From assembly GCA_004009845.1 (NCBI GenBank), contig RMBW01000011.1, forward strand, positions 372,001 through 436,000: 64,000 nt of DNA, in the 5' to 3' direction. Origin of the DNA: Davidsoniella eucalypti (Eukaryota; Ascomycota; Sordariomycetes; Microascales; Ceratocystidaceae). Both the position numbers and the translations under genes were made by a program. Shown here piece by piece: positions 10,881 through 21,145 of the stretch (positions are counted from its first letter, which is position 1; the number at the start of each line of letters is the position of its first letter). Below the pieces are notes generated by a model that saw only the letters and a list, made by a program, of their open reading frames with translations, made no database searches and was not told where the DNA came from.

Positions 10881-12518
10881 TTAAGCTTCAAACGTTATCT
10901 GACCCCTGGAGTAAGTCTTCAGAACCTTAGCCTGTAGCAATTGTCCCGCTTCCCACTGCATATCTACAATAGCTATATCAGCCCGAAGTCCCCTTTTCAA
11001 GCTACCTGTTTCCTCCTCGTCGAATACGCTATATGCCGTGCCTGCAGTAGCGGCTGTCACAGCCTGCGCCAACTCTAGAGCGAAATGCGGGTTGACAGTT
11101 TCCGTGGAAGCCGGCTCACGTGCCGATCGTCTAGTCGTGGCAACATAAAGATTCGGCAACGGAGCAAGTGGGGCAGACGGCGCATCACTGCCAATGGCCA
11201 ATACAGAACCGGCATCTGCGAATTCGGGGTACGCAAAGGCGCGACCGCAGCGCTTGGTGCCTAACAAGCGAGGCCATTGCCGTAGAATAGCCGGGTCGGC
11301 ATGCACCGGGTGGATGCTAGCAGTGATGCCGAGGGCGCCAAGACGCGCGACGTCTTCGGGCGCCGTGAGTTCGAGATGCTCAATGCGGGGCCTGAGAAGG
11401 GCAGGTGCATGAGAGGCGATGGCATCGACTGCTACATGGACAGTCTGGTCACCAATAGCATGCAGAGCAACCTGCAAGCCATGGCTGGTCGCACGCGCCA
11501 CTGCAGGACCCAGTATATCGGCAGTCCAGATGGGCTCGCCTGCAGCCTCGCCTGATGCATAGGGCTGCTGTAGTGCAGCTGTGCAGGCATCGATGACACC
11601 ATCGCAAATGAACTTGACACCGGTGATGCGGCAGTCGGGGGAAGACTGCTTGTTGAACTCGGCCTTGAGTTCTGCCGCACGGTCGACTTCGGCCAAGGTT
11701 CCGGCTTCGGTTGGCTGTGGCATGATGCACCAGTATGCAATCAGATTAACCGGTAATTTTCCGCCACGACGACGACGCAGTTCCAGCGCCGCCAGCCAAC
11801 CGCCCTCGTCCATGGCCATTTCGATCATTCCGGTGTATCCGGCGGCCGTGTAGGCATCGAGAGCAGCAGAAAGAGCCTCAACTTTGGCGTCCATAGTGGC
11901 CACGCGGGCCAGATGCGGCCACACGATAGTCATGACGACGTTCTCAGTCATCAAGCCAGCCGGTTTTCCATCGGCCGTGCGCGCAATCTTTCCGCCCTTG
12001 GGATTCGGCAGATCGGCAACGTTCATTTCCGCCAAAGCGGCATCGTTGCACCACTGGAAATGTAAGTCTTTCGATTCAATGAAGATTGGGCGCGGATCAA
12101 CGTCTGCCAGTGCCGCTGCTGTAGCCTGGTCGCCTGTCATGTGGTGCATCCAATGGCCAGCCAAAATCCGCGGAACATCAGGGTTGGCTACAGCATATTC
12201 CTTGAGCGTCGCTAAAATGTCTTGCAGATTCTCGCATTTGGCCAGGGATAGCTTCGTCAAGCTCTGACCCAAGGTTAAAAAGTGCATATGGCCATCAATA
12301 AAGCCAGGCAGCACAACCTTGCCGTCAAGATCTTGAGCTTCGGCAAAGCCAGACTTGTCAGCTCCGCCGATAGCAATAACCTCCTCATCCGAGTCATGGC
12401 CGACGTGCAAGATTTTGCCTGATACGGGGTCGAATGCAATGCACGTCTCAAAATGATGGTCGGGCTTAACGAGGCCTGATGCCTGGAAGATCCGGCCATT
12501 GTACAAAAGAGTTGCCAT
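10881..12518 (-). CDS. Amidohydrolase family 3 protein (YtcJ-like metal-dependent hydrolase)
   Basis: A 545-aa intronless protein of the amidohydrolase superfamily, type Amidohydro_3/YtcJ, which hydrolyses C-N bonds of amides, N-formyl or cyclic amide substrates with a bound divalent metal. The start is the ATG at 12518 (MATLLYNGRIF). Seen in sequence: the N-terminal beta-sandwich ending in GKVVLPGFIDGHMHFLTLGQ, whose HxH is the first metal pair; ESKDLHFQW; the ALHAIGDQTV histidine; PRIEHLEL; and AIGSDAPSAPL with the conserved catalytic Asp. TGSLKRGLRADIAIVD closes the barrel. Its coding sequence looks more GC-rich than the surrounding AT-rich DNA. The substrate cannot be predicted. It converges towards nothing obvious; Rpn12 lies upstream on the same strand. 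Confidence 0.93.
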   Translation of the reverse strand: MATLLYNGRIFQASGLVKPDHHFETCIAFDPVSGKILHVGHDSDEEVIAIGGADKSGFAEAQDLDGKVVLPGFIDGHMHFLTLGQSLTKLSLAKCENLQDILATLKEYAVANPDVPRILAGHWMHHMTGDQATAAALADVDPRPIFIESKDLHFQWCNDAALAEMNVADLPNPKGGKIARTADGKPAGLMTENVVMTIVWPHLARVATMDAKVEALSAALDAYTAAGYTGMIEMAMDEGGWLAALELRRRRGGKLPVNLIAYWCIMPQPTEAGTLAEVDRAAELKAEFNKQSSPDCRITGVKFICDGVIDACTAALQQPYASGEAAGEPIWTADILGPAVARATSHGLQVALHAIGDQTVHVAVDAIASHAPALLRPRIEHLELTAPEDVARLGALGITASIHPVHADPAILRQWPRLLGTKRCGRAFAYPEFADAGSVLAIGSDAPSAPLAPLPNLYVATTRRSAREPASTETVNPHFALELAQAVTAATAGTAYSVFDEEETGSLKRGLRADIAIVDMQWEAGQLLQAKVLKTYSRGQITFEA

Positions 12519-13111
12519 TCTAGCTGGGATTGGCAAAGTGACAGAGTAAAACGTCGAAATGAGATAAGATAGAACCTGCTAAGTAAAATGTACTAGATAT
12601 CGTCGTTGTATATGTTATGTTAGCATTATAACAAGTGGTTATTGACCCCGCTATTGGCTCTGTTGCGAGACAGATCAACTAACATAAATGCAACTTACAT
12701 GGCTATTCCGGAAAAGGAAAGTAAGAACAATAAGCTCCATTCAGGTTACTACGGTTATAAGTAGTTGTAAAAGCGCCACAATTAAAACGCCTCATCTGGT
12801 ATGCATAAACAGTGTGGCGCTCCGGACCTTTTTGATCACTCATCGTACATATGGTAAGGCCCTCACTTACATCTTCATAGCTCCATAAGATTAATGGATT
12901 AAAAAAAAGGCCCTCACAGTTCACATTCATTTCGTTAGTAATGATCATTTCTTGGTATTAAAACAAAGCTCATAATATGCTGTTTGCAATCCTATTGAAA
13001 CCTGCACTTTATATCATGCTCATAATAAGATAGCACCTCTAGTCCTATCTAACTACATCGTTATCAACCCCTCTATAGGAAAAACAAAAGCAAGGTTTAT
13101 TCCACATGCTT
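12519..13111. other. Intergenic region between Rpn12 and amidohydrolase
   Basis: Contains the amidohydrolase promoter and one A-tailed micro-insertion (12856-12917). No gene seen. Confidence 0.5.
12856..12917 (+). mobile_element. Micro-retroposon: short A-tailed repeat, copy 3, with 11-bp target duplication
   Basis: AAGGCCCTCAC is present at 12856-12866 and 12907-12917. The 40-bp insert reads CTTCATAGCTCCATAAGATT, AATGGATT and a run of A. It has the same 3' sequence as the copies near 8.2, 10.8 and 55.2 kb. The two leading A's of the right repeat merge with the tail, so the unambiguous duplication is 9 bp. Confidence 0.8.
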
Positions 13112-14179
13112 TTACACAATGTTCTCCAAGCCACGTCCATAGCCTTGCACATGAGCAATTAGCTCCCTGCTGATAACAACCTCATCCTCTGCCACCTCCT
13201 CACCAAACTCACTATCAGAGTCCTCATCATCCTTCTCTGCAGCTGCAGCCGCGGCTGCGATTTGCTTAGCAGTGGGGAACACGATCACTCCGTCCTTGAT
13301 AGTCCAGTTGCGCCGACGGGCATACTGGATCACAGCGCCTTCGGAATCCATGAATAGAAGAGACTTGGCCGAGGCTATCGACATACTAGTGTATGCAGAC
13401 TCGCTAGAGGTTGCAATCTCAGAGCGAACAAGCTCAGAGAGGTTCTAAAAATTAAGACGATAGATTAGCAATCATGCCCATATGTCAATTTCTCGGCGAT
13501 TACTAAAAAAATATAGTCTTACCTGGCTAAACACTGCATATTCCTCGCCGGGGACATGTTTGCCTTGTAGCGCCTTCCAAATCATGTCGTACCGGCCCTC
13601 GGTGAGCCATCTCTCCAGTTGGATGGGGTACCCCAAGAAGGGGTCTTCACTGATAAGTTGCACCATCTTAGCATTCGACATGATCTCATGCTCGCGGCCA
13701 TCCACCGTCTTCTTGGGAATCGGCGCATTCAGTAGTGGTTCCATTTCGCAGTTGAACTGCGCATAATCCGACTGACTCAACAGAAGTAGTAGGTACAAGC
13801 CAATGATACGGCGCTGCTGAGTCGCCTCCTCGGCCAAGATCCAGCGTGGCACCGCCTCGTAGCACATCTTAGCCTGAGAAACGAAGATGGCAAATTCCTT
13901 AAAGTTTTGACCACGAATCGCTGTCAGCGCACCGAGTTCGTACACTTCGCGGATTAGGCTTGTTACAGCCACGCGAGCCGCCTGATCTTCCTCGCTCTCG
14001 CTCTGGCTGCCGTTAGCGAGCGTGCTGAGTACTGGCAAAGGCGGCGTTAACATGTTGTGCTTGAGGAGGGTGAGCTTGGCCACCGATACGGCCTTCTTGG
14101 CCTGGACTAGAGACGAAGCATTTTTGATCTTTTCAACAGCGGCAACAATGGCCGGGTTGACTCCCGTAGAAGCAGGCAT
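13112..14179 (-). CDS. RPN12: 26S proteasome regulatory subunit Rpn12 (PSMD8)
   Basis: Non-ATPase lid subunit of the 19S regulatory particle, the last lid subunit to assemble; PCI-type fold. Two exons on the minus strand: 14179-13523 (219 codons) and 13444-13112, joined in phase 0 (donor GTAAGA, acceptor TTTTAG), giving 329 aa. Family signatures: REVYELGALTAIRGQNFKEF and FLGYPIQLERWLTEGRYD, with the helical hairpin between them; after the intron SAKSLLFMDSEGAVIQYARR corresponds to the PCI winged-helix end. An Ala-rich stretch and a Glu/Asp-rich segment (EKDDEDSDSEFGEEVAEDE) precede the C-terminal helix, making it somewhat longer than yeast Rpn12. The start ATG is supported by the conserved N-terminus and 5' context. 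Confidence 0.95.
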
Positions 14180-15118
14180 TATGTCTATCGGATTGGTTTT
14201 GAAGGGGACGTTGCTCGAGCGTTTCCTTCTATTTGATGGTGTTGTCGAGATCGATTGGGTGGTTTGAATAAGACAGGGTCTTGATGAGTTCCTGCGATTA
14301 TGAATATCGTATCGCAGTTAGAAATCTCAAATGTAGCTAAGAGAGTAGAAAAAGACAAGATAAATCAAAGTAGAATGCAATTGCTGGTGTGGTCTGGAAT
14401 GATTGCTCCCAAGGCTGAAGTTTGGTGAGCTGTTGATGATAGCGGTTGCTATTATGGCCGCGGGGTGGGTCTTTCTTCTAGCAAGGCTGATGCACGCTTG
14501 CGTAAAGCCATCGCTGACTAGCAAAGTAAGCAACTTGAAGAATAAGCTTACTAGGGAGCTTGTGCCACATGTATCATGCTCAAGTGGCGCTGTGGCTGGT
14601 TTCTTTTATTTTAACCCTATAACCCTAACTGTCTGTATATAGCTAGACTGAAAACTGTTATGTAAGTTGCATTAGGGAATGGATGCTGTAATTCTTGAGC
14701 GTTCTCATTCTCAGTTTCGAGTATGTGCAGTAGTGGAACCATTGTTTTGTCCATTTTCTTGGTCCTTTTGGCTGAAAGGAGGGTAGATGTAGGTTCACTG
14801 GAAATGGCGTTTGTATAGATGGGTATTATTTCTAGCAAAGTTAAGTGTATTAGTCCGTTTCAGGCTATTCAAAAAACTGTAACAAACGAACCTTGGTGGA
14901 TGTCAAGTTGAAATGAATGAGGACATCGAATGAATGTTATCAAGAGCGATAGTCACCTTTCAACTAGCAGACAAGTTGACTTATATAGGAAATCTCGAAG
15001 CTGGCATAGTTGGTGGCAATATAACAAAACCAAGATATCTCTAGACATCACCATCACTAGGGCTAAGCAACAGATATATAGAATACGTTGAAAAAGTCGA
15101 TCATTTTCTCTTCTACTC
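14180..15118. other. Intergenic region upstream of Rpn12
   Basis: No gene seen. It includes the Rpn12 promoter and, near 14610-14630, two CCCTAA-like units that resemble telomere repeat but are too few to call. Confidence 0.4.
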
Positions 15119-16664
15119 CTAGACGCCTTGAACTTGAGGTTGGATTAGTTGAATGCGTGTATGAGTCAAAAATGTAAGCTTCTTTTCATCTAGCAGCTCT
15201 GTTGATTTGGGAAGTCCATCTATGGTAGCCCGAGGGTCTCCTCCGCCATACGGAAGATGAGTAGTGATGTGATCATTATGGAGGGCAATTGGACATCCAC
15301 CTGCTATAGCAACAGTCTGCTCTAGTTGGTATACGTAAAAACGATACAAATGAGATTAGATGGGTGAAAGATCATGCCGGTGAGAGAAGATGAAGACATA
15401 CTGCTTAGAATAGCCGTCGGCGACGTTCTGATCTGCTGGCATCCTGAGTGAACGTTGAGATGTAATCCTAGACTTATTGCCATGCATGGCCTCACCGGTG
15501 GTGTACCACAGATTGATGATGTACGGCAGCTGCAGTAACATCTGAGCAAGCAAAGCCAAGCACTTTAGCGCTGTGATAGAGCTTGAGCGTAGGAATTTGC
15601 CAACACGATCGATGCTATCTTGGTGCAGAGATTTGGTCAAGGCCGCCACCTTTTGGAAGTCTCGGGTTTTGGACGACAGCGAACTGATAGCAAGGACCAT
15701 TGGAATGATGAAATTCTGTAGGCCGTCTTTCGAGGCAACATCTTATAGTACAGTGCTATCGTAGAAGCTGTAGTACAAAGACTCGAGCTCATAGGCCTCA
15801 AAAAACGGAAACCCGGGAAAAATGTCTTCGATATAGTTGTGTAACAGCCGCCATGATACCTGAAAAGGGAATCTTTGAAGCGCCAAATGATATGTAAAGC
15901 TACCCAGCGGATCGAGGTACCAGCCCTTGACTGGGATCTTTAAGGGAGGTCGTTCAGACGGATAGAAGATTTTGGCACCATGTTGCTGTAGAGGAGTGGC
16001 TGTTGTCGAGGGTGTCAATATGTCCGTAGTCGACTGCTTGCCGAAATTGAACTACGGCTTGATAGTAAGCTGGAGGCGCCGCTATAAAATATCCAGAGAT
16101 GGAGTGTTGCCCTAGAATTAGATGGGACGTCGCCAGTCACGTGAACTGCATGTTCCGGTGATTTAAAGTAATTACTGCCCGATGTAGATGCCTCGCCTGC
16201 AACAGTGGAAGAATTACCAGCAGCAACGAGGGTAGGAGCAAAAGGGCTTGGTTCTGAATAAGCAAGTGTCAGACCAGAATGGGAGGACGATGATTGTTCA
16301 TCCAGTGTGGGTGGATCTGCAGCATCCCGGGTCTGCGTAGATTTGGCAGTTTCCAAAGAAGCAATATCAGCGGACAACCGCCGTAGTTCGGCGAGACGCT
16401 GTTCTAAAAATTGAAGCGGACTTTGCGGTCGATTTCCGGTGTTCGTTTCTATCTTTAGTTTTGAATTCTATCTATTTATTCTCTATTTATCCGTCGAGTT
16501 GCTTGTTTTTACACCATTGTCGTTGACTCCGACACTTTATCTCTTGTTTAGAATTAAAAAGGACGTACGTGCGTGGTACTTCACACGAAGTTTGACGATT
16601 CAGGGCAACATAATCTGATCCTGAAATTACACAACGCCGGCATTGTGGCGTTTCACGGTCACAC
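15119..16664 (-). pseudogene. Broken Zn2Cys6 transcription factor
   Basis: The order on the minus strand is that of a fungal C6 regulator. After a splice-acceptor-like TTCCAG comes CDRETPQCRRC (16664 downward), the third to fifth Cys of a Zn2Cys6 cluster. Then come a linker with LQFLEQRLAELRRL (about 16420-16380), a middle-homology region (FPFFEAYELESLYYSFYD, then AISSLSSKTRDFQKVAALTK), and FYVYQLEQTVAIAGG and ALHNDHITTHLP (15350-15270), which match the RxFWxxYxLDRxxxxxxGRP and LP signatures. Defects: the first Cys pair is not found; the frame shifts near 16019; TAA at 15743-15745 lies in the middle of otherwise conserved sequence; and TAA at 15356-15358 is followed by in-frame conserved sequence, possibly through loss of an intron acceptor. 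I infer a decayed gene. Confidence 0.65.
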
Positions 16665-18140
16665 TGGAAGTATGACAAGGCGATAGAATTTGAGTTAGCG
16701 TCGATCTTTGGCGGTAGTTGGGGTCTAGTGTGTGATTATATTCAAAGTGCCTACGTTTTTCTTTACACGATGTCGCTTGGAGCCGGTAGTATTTTTACGC
16801 ATGATTCGGAAATGTTTGTTTTACTTGTACTTCTTGCTCTGGGGGCGACTTCTCGCACTATTATTTTTTCTTACTCTTCTTCCCTCTAGATGATGAACAT
16901 ATAAGACTTTTTTCTTCTTAGCCCTATGGACCGAGCATACATTTGAGACAGAATTAAAGATGAGACAACACATGACTGAATGTTTAAACCGAGACTCTGG
17001 TTACCATGAACAAATAAATGAAATTTGACAAAGAAAAAGAAAAACATGTCTCGGATGATCTCGAACTTTATTAGCTGGATCATCAAAAAGGCAAAAGACA
17101 ACCATCGCCATAAAAGACGGCACACGTGATCAGACTCAGATTCGCTCGGTTAGGGTCAATAACGCAAAACTTGCACGCCATCTAAATCAAACAAATCCGG
17201 GTGACATTTGATTTCAAAACATCAAAATATGAAGGTCACTGCTGTAGAGTGGAACGTCTAGTTGGCACTGAAGCCTGCGGGCCAATTATTATTATTTAGT
17301 AGCTCTACGGGTATGCGGGAGGGACATGCTTGATAAGGGTCTAAATTTCTAATATTTTGTATATACACAGTCTTATGATACAATATGCTACTCTACATGT
17401 TTACACCGTCTTGGCCGTTGGATTGTAGTTATATTTTATGTGTAACATCTGGTCTCCAACTCATACAGCCTTTTAAACTAGGCTTAGGTGGCCAGATGGG
17501 CTCTTCTAGCTAGAACAACCACCATGGTCTTATCACGTGCTACAGGGACCATTGTTTTTTGGCGTTCGCCGTACTCTCCTATTAGTATTACGAATGCTGC
17601 TTATAAGCCGGTCTACAAAGTCCGATTCGGCGCTGCTCGAGTCTGAAGGGACGCACTCGGAAATGTGCGCCTCGAGGACAAATTGATAAAATACTGGGCG
17701 GCGGCAATCCTAGGCTGACTAGCCATAGCATAATGTAGCAACCTTCTCCTGCTGGTTTCTTTAGTCTGAAGAAGTCAGATAGGTATGCTAGATTTCTAGT
17801 CTAGCTACATTTTAGCCGTTGTTTGTATTTGTGTTCCTTTTTTTGCCTATATCCGCTAGTTTTGTTTGTCTGGCTTGATCCTATAAGTATAAAAATGACT
17901 AAAGAGACCGAGCGAGTCATGCCCTATATGAACAAAATTGACTTGAGATATGAAAATCGAATGGGCTAGACTAAGTAATCTTTCGTAGTCTGGTTTCTTT
18001 CCGCGAGAAACAACTCGGAAAAGACACGAGAAGCCAAACACAAAAACAAGTATCAAGACGGCTCTTAGTTTAACATCAAAACCCTCAAAATAGGATATCT
18101 AGCCACCAATTCTCGGATTTCATCACTCAATCAGCCTGCC
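16665..18140. other. Gene-poor region
   Basis: No supported gene. A CT-rich stretch and AT-rich sequence only. It presumably holds the promoter of the HRI1-like gene at its right end. Confidence 0.4.
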
Positions 18141-18941
18141 ATGAACTTTAAAATTGACGAAGCTAGCGCTCTGCAGCGGATAAGTATTACGTGGCCGCCT
18201 GAACCCAGCTTTGAAAACTCCAATGTCATCGCCTTGACTATCAGCGGCTTCTATATCGACATTCGCACCTCCCGTGCGACTAATGAGCTCGAATGGGCCC
18301 GTGCCGGCCGCCGGGTCACTGTCGAAAGAGCACCCCGTACGTACACATCTTCCTGGCCCTTTCTAGTACTTTGTTCTACTTTGACTGTCTAGTTCACAGT
18401 TCCTCATCTTCTTGTCTCTGTTTCTCTGACTAACCAACTTCTATATCCCGTAGCGACGTTCCTTTGGACACGTTTCCTTGATTCCACTGGCAACACGACA
18501 TCCAGGGACCAAGCCCATTTCCAGACTATAAAGCCGTTGCGTTTCCTTACAGTCGGAATGTTTCCGTGCCCCCATCGGAACGGCGAAATTGGCCCCTACG
18601 AGGAGGTATGGGACGATTGCACAAACCGCTGGCCAGACGAACTATCCTGGTTTCTACTGTCCATGGACAATACCATCGCAGTAGCCAAAGTCGGCGATCG
18701 ATATCTTGCTCTAGGCGTCGAAATACCCCCAGGATCGCCTTTTCCCATCACTCGTGTGCTTTCGAGACACCGTATCAACGGCCAGTGGATGCAGGTCTAC
18801 GGAGAACGAACCCCAAAACTACCAAGTGCGGAAGAGGCGGTCCACACCATTGAAGTGATTCGTGGAAGCACACGGAGAGTCGGCGATGTAGTCACTATTT
18901 CTGACAGACCGTACAGAGTATTAGCAATCACTAATATCTAA
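18141..18941 (+). CDS. HRI1: HRI1-family protein
   Basis: Small soluble fungal protein of the HRI1 family (two beta-barrel-like halves); yeast Hri1 is non-essential and was found through its interaction with the kinase Hrr25, but its biochemical role is unknown. Two exons: 18141-18336 and 18454-18941, phase 1, donor GTACGT, acceptor CCGTAG, giving 227 aa (yeast protein about 244). Family features: ISITWPPEP at the start, GFYIDIRT then NELEWARAGRR, the GPYEEVWDD motif in the second half, and paired WMQVYGER and VGDVVTISDRPYRVLAI strands at the end. The ATG is preceded by CAGCCTGCC and is the first in frame. Confidence 0.85.
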
Positions 18942-19669
18942 AGATTGGTTTTGTGTTATATAGTTATGAAATATACGACGTAAGACTCTGGGAACAGCAG
19001 ACTCCTCCACGCTTTCACTAGGCTTTAATCCCTTGGCAAATGAACAGTGATCCGTGTAAGTGAACAGTGATGTGCTGGCATGGGGACGGAAATCTGCTAT
19101 ATACGGACATCAGCAAAAGGCATCATTGTTTTTTCTCCGTCACCCAGCTATTTTTTCCTCTCTTCTTCTTCCTGATTCTTGGCACTTGATCCTCCCCTTA
19201 TTTATCACAGGACTAACTAGCAGAATTTCCAAGAGGCGAAATGCGGCAATTCTACTAGATCACATGAGTTAGGCTTTTCCATTCTTGAATTGGATTAACT
19301 CTCTCGGCTTGCCTTTCCTGCTCATATGCTATGTAATAGTGGTTTATACGAGTTTGGCACTTGCCGCCTTTACATGGGCCAACGGCTCAAATCAATATAC
19401 TTTCCTTTTCTCTTAGAATCTCAATTTTCTTGATTTTCTGGTGTTGGCTCGACAAATAAGATTTGTATTTGTTTAGGGTCTACGGGAATACATTAGAGGT
19501 AAGGTCACAATGGGTTAAGCTTTCACAGGAAATATCAAGTTATGTTATAATAATGTCAGTAGTCGTAAATGCATTGAAAATAAACTACTCAAAATGAAAT
19601 GCTAATGAAGCACTAGCAACACATGCTGGAATGCGAATCATCTATCGCCCCGTGATGTATCGTGAACCT
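18942..19669. other. Convergent intergenic region (HRI1-like / GH30)
   Basis: No gene seen. A direct repeat TGAACAGTGAT occurs twice near 19040-19070. The rest is 3' flanking sequence of both genes. Confidence 0.4.
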
Positions 19670-21145
19670 CTATACTGAAGTATCTTGGAAGGTGACACCA
19701 TAAATCTCAAAAGTCTGGATGCTGTGACCGGGAAGCGTGCTGGTGAAGCCATTGGTAGAGAATACGTTGGTGGCAATGGAGGCATACCTGGAGCCAATAG
19801 ATCCCAGAATAGTCTCCCAGGTAGCCACAGCAGAGCCCTCAGCCGGCAGGTTCGTGAAGTTAGACATGTCGAAGGAGAATTTAGAGCTCTCCGCGTTTAT
19901 GTTCACAGCAACAATGACGAGCTTCTGCTCATTCCGGTCATATGCGGCCACGCCGGTAGCATCGGAACCAGTACTCAGGAGAAGCATACCGGCACGGATA
20001 TGGCGCGAGTACTGAGCAAGAGCAAAGTACTTGGGACTGGCGGTGTTGACCGTCTTAGCGCCGTTGTCACCGTCGATCAGACCCCAGCCGCCGCCGTCAA
20101 CGACCTGCCAGTAGACCCAAGCAGTGGGGTGCAGGTACTTGAAGTCCAGGTAGATGTTGTAGGCCAGACTGGAACCGGTAGCGTCGTTCTCGCCGTACTC
20201 GGAGTTCCATAGTCTCTTGTCGCCAGCCTTGGCCGCTTCGTATAGACCGACACGGTCACCGTCTCCTTGCTGGTAGCCGTGGACGTTGATGCGGGTGATG
20301 GCGGTCTGGGCTTCAGTGCCCAGTTCCTTCCAAGTGCTCAGGGCCGAGTCGTACGAGTTCTCGTCCGAGGCGGCGATGTAGGTGATACCAGAGATACTGC
20401 GGCTCTTCATGGCGCTATCGAGATTGGTGACCAGGGTAGCTTGGCTGGCCACGTCAAAGTGGCAGCCCTCCTGAGTGCCGGTAGGACCCTTCCACCAGTC
20501 GGCGAGAGGCTCGTTCAGAGGCTCAACCGAGTTGAACCTGACACCCCAGTCAGAGCTAGCCTTCTGCACGATGGCAGCCATATAGTCGGCGTGCTTTTGG
20601 TAGAACTGAGGCAGCAGGTTGTCCTTGCCGTCGTCGGCACCAGCAGGGTTCAGGTTATCCAACATCCACCACATGGGCGAGTTGCTGAAGAGCTCGGTGG
20701 TATAGACGCCACGGGACACGGCCTTGGAGAGCATGGCGCGCTGGTTGGCATCGGCCGTCCAGTTCCAGCTGCTAGACGCGATGTCGTCGGAATCAGGGTT
20801 GAGCCAGAAGCCCTCCATGGCACGGGTAGGGATCATGTTGGAGGTCAGGTTGATCTTGGCGCTATCAACCTCGTTGTAGCTACAGGCACCAGCGTTGTAG
20901 CGCACAATTTCGAGGCCGAGACCGGGCAGGGTCTGGCCGTTCAGAGTGGTGTTTTCCCTAGTGAAGAAGATGTCGGCGAGGTCATCGCGGTCGCCAAAGG
21001 CGCCGGCCCACCAAGCCAGAGAAGTACCCCAGCCTTCCCAAAAACCGAAGTTGGTATTGGGGTCAATGGTCATGGTAGCGTCGGCGGCGGCAAGCCGGGC
21101 GCCAGCAACCACAAGGGCAGCAGAGAGAAGCTTAGAAGAAGACAT
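19670..21145 (-). CDS. Secreted GH30 glycosidase, endo-beta-1,6-galactanase type
   Basis: Secreted plant-cell-wall enzyme, predicted to cut beta-1,6-galactan side chains of arabinogalactan proteins. Intronless, 491 aa from the ATG at 21145; a longer upstream frame lacks good support because a clear signal peptide (SSSKLLSAALVVAGARLAAA) begins here. The GH30_5 family pattern is visible: FEGWGTS-like WEGWGTSLAWWAGAFG after the signal, LGLEIVRYNAGACSYNE, FSNSPMWWML, the acid/base glutamate in SVEPLNEPLADWW (about E212), and the candidate nucleophile in LWNSEYGEND (about E316). The C-terminal third is the beta-sandwich domain (VAAYDRNEQKLVIVAVN). N-glycosylation sequons (NTT, NLT, NWT, NFT) are present. 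Closest known activity: Trichoderma-type 6-galactanase; other GH30 specificities cannot be excluded. Confidence 0.92.
   Translation of the reverse strand: MSSSKLLSAALVVAGARLAAADATMTIDPNTNFGFWEGWGTSLAWWAGAFGDRDDLADIFFTRENTTLNGQTLPGLGLEIVRYNAGACSYNEVDSAKINLTSNMIPTRAMEGFWLNPDSDDIASSSWNWTADANQRAMLSKAVSRGVYTTELFSNSPMWWMLDNLNPAGADDGKDNLLPQFYQKHADYMAAIVQKASSDWGVRFNSVEPLNEPLADWWKGPTGTQEGCHFDVASQATLVTNLDSAMKSRSISGITYIAASDENSYDSALSTWKELGTEAQTAITRINVHGYQQGDGDRVGLYEAAKAGDKRLWNSEYGENDATGSSLAYNIYLDFKYLHPTAWVYWQVVDGGGWGLIDGDNGAKTVNTASPKYFALAQYSRHIRAGMLLLSTGSDATGVAAYDRNEQKLVIVAVNINAESSKFSFDMSNFTNLPAEGSAVATWETILGSIGSRYASIATNVFSTNGFTSTLPGHSIQTFEIYGVTFQDTSV

Noticed and set aside
14606..14632. CCCTATAACCCTAAC, telomere-like repeat
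   Set aside because: Only two imperfect units; chance or a tiny interstitial remnant, not a telomere.
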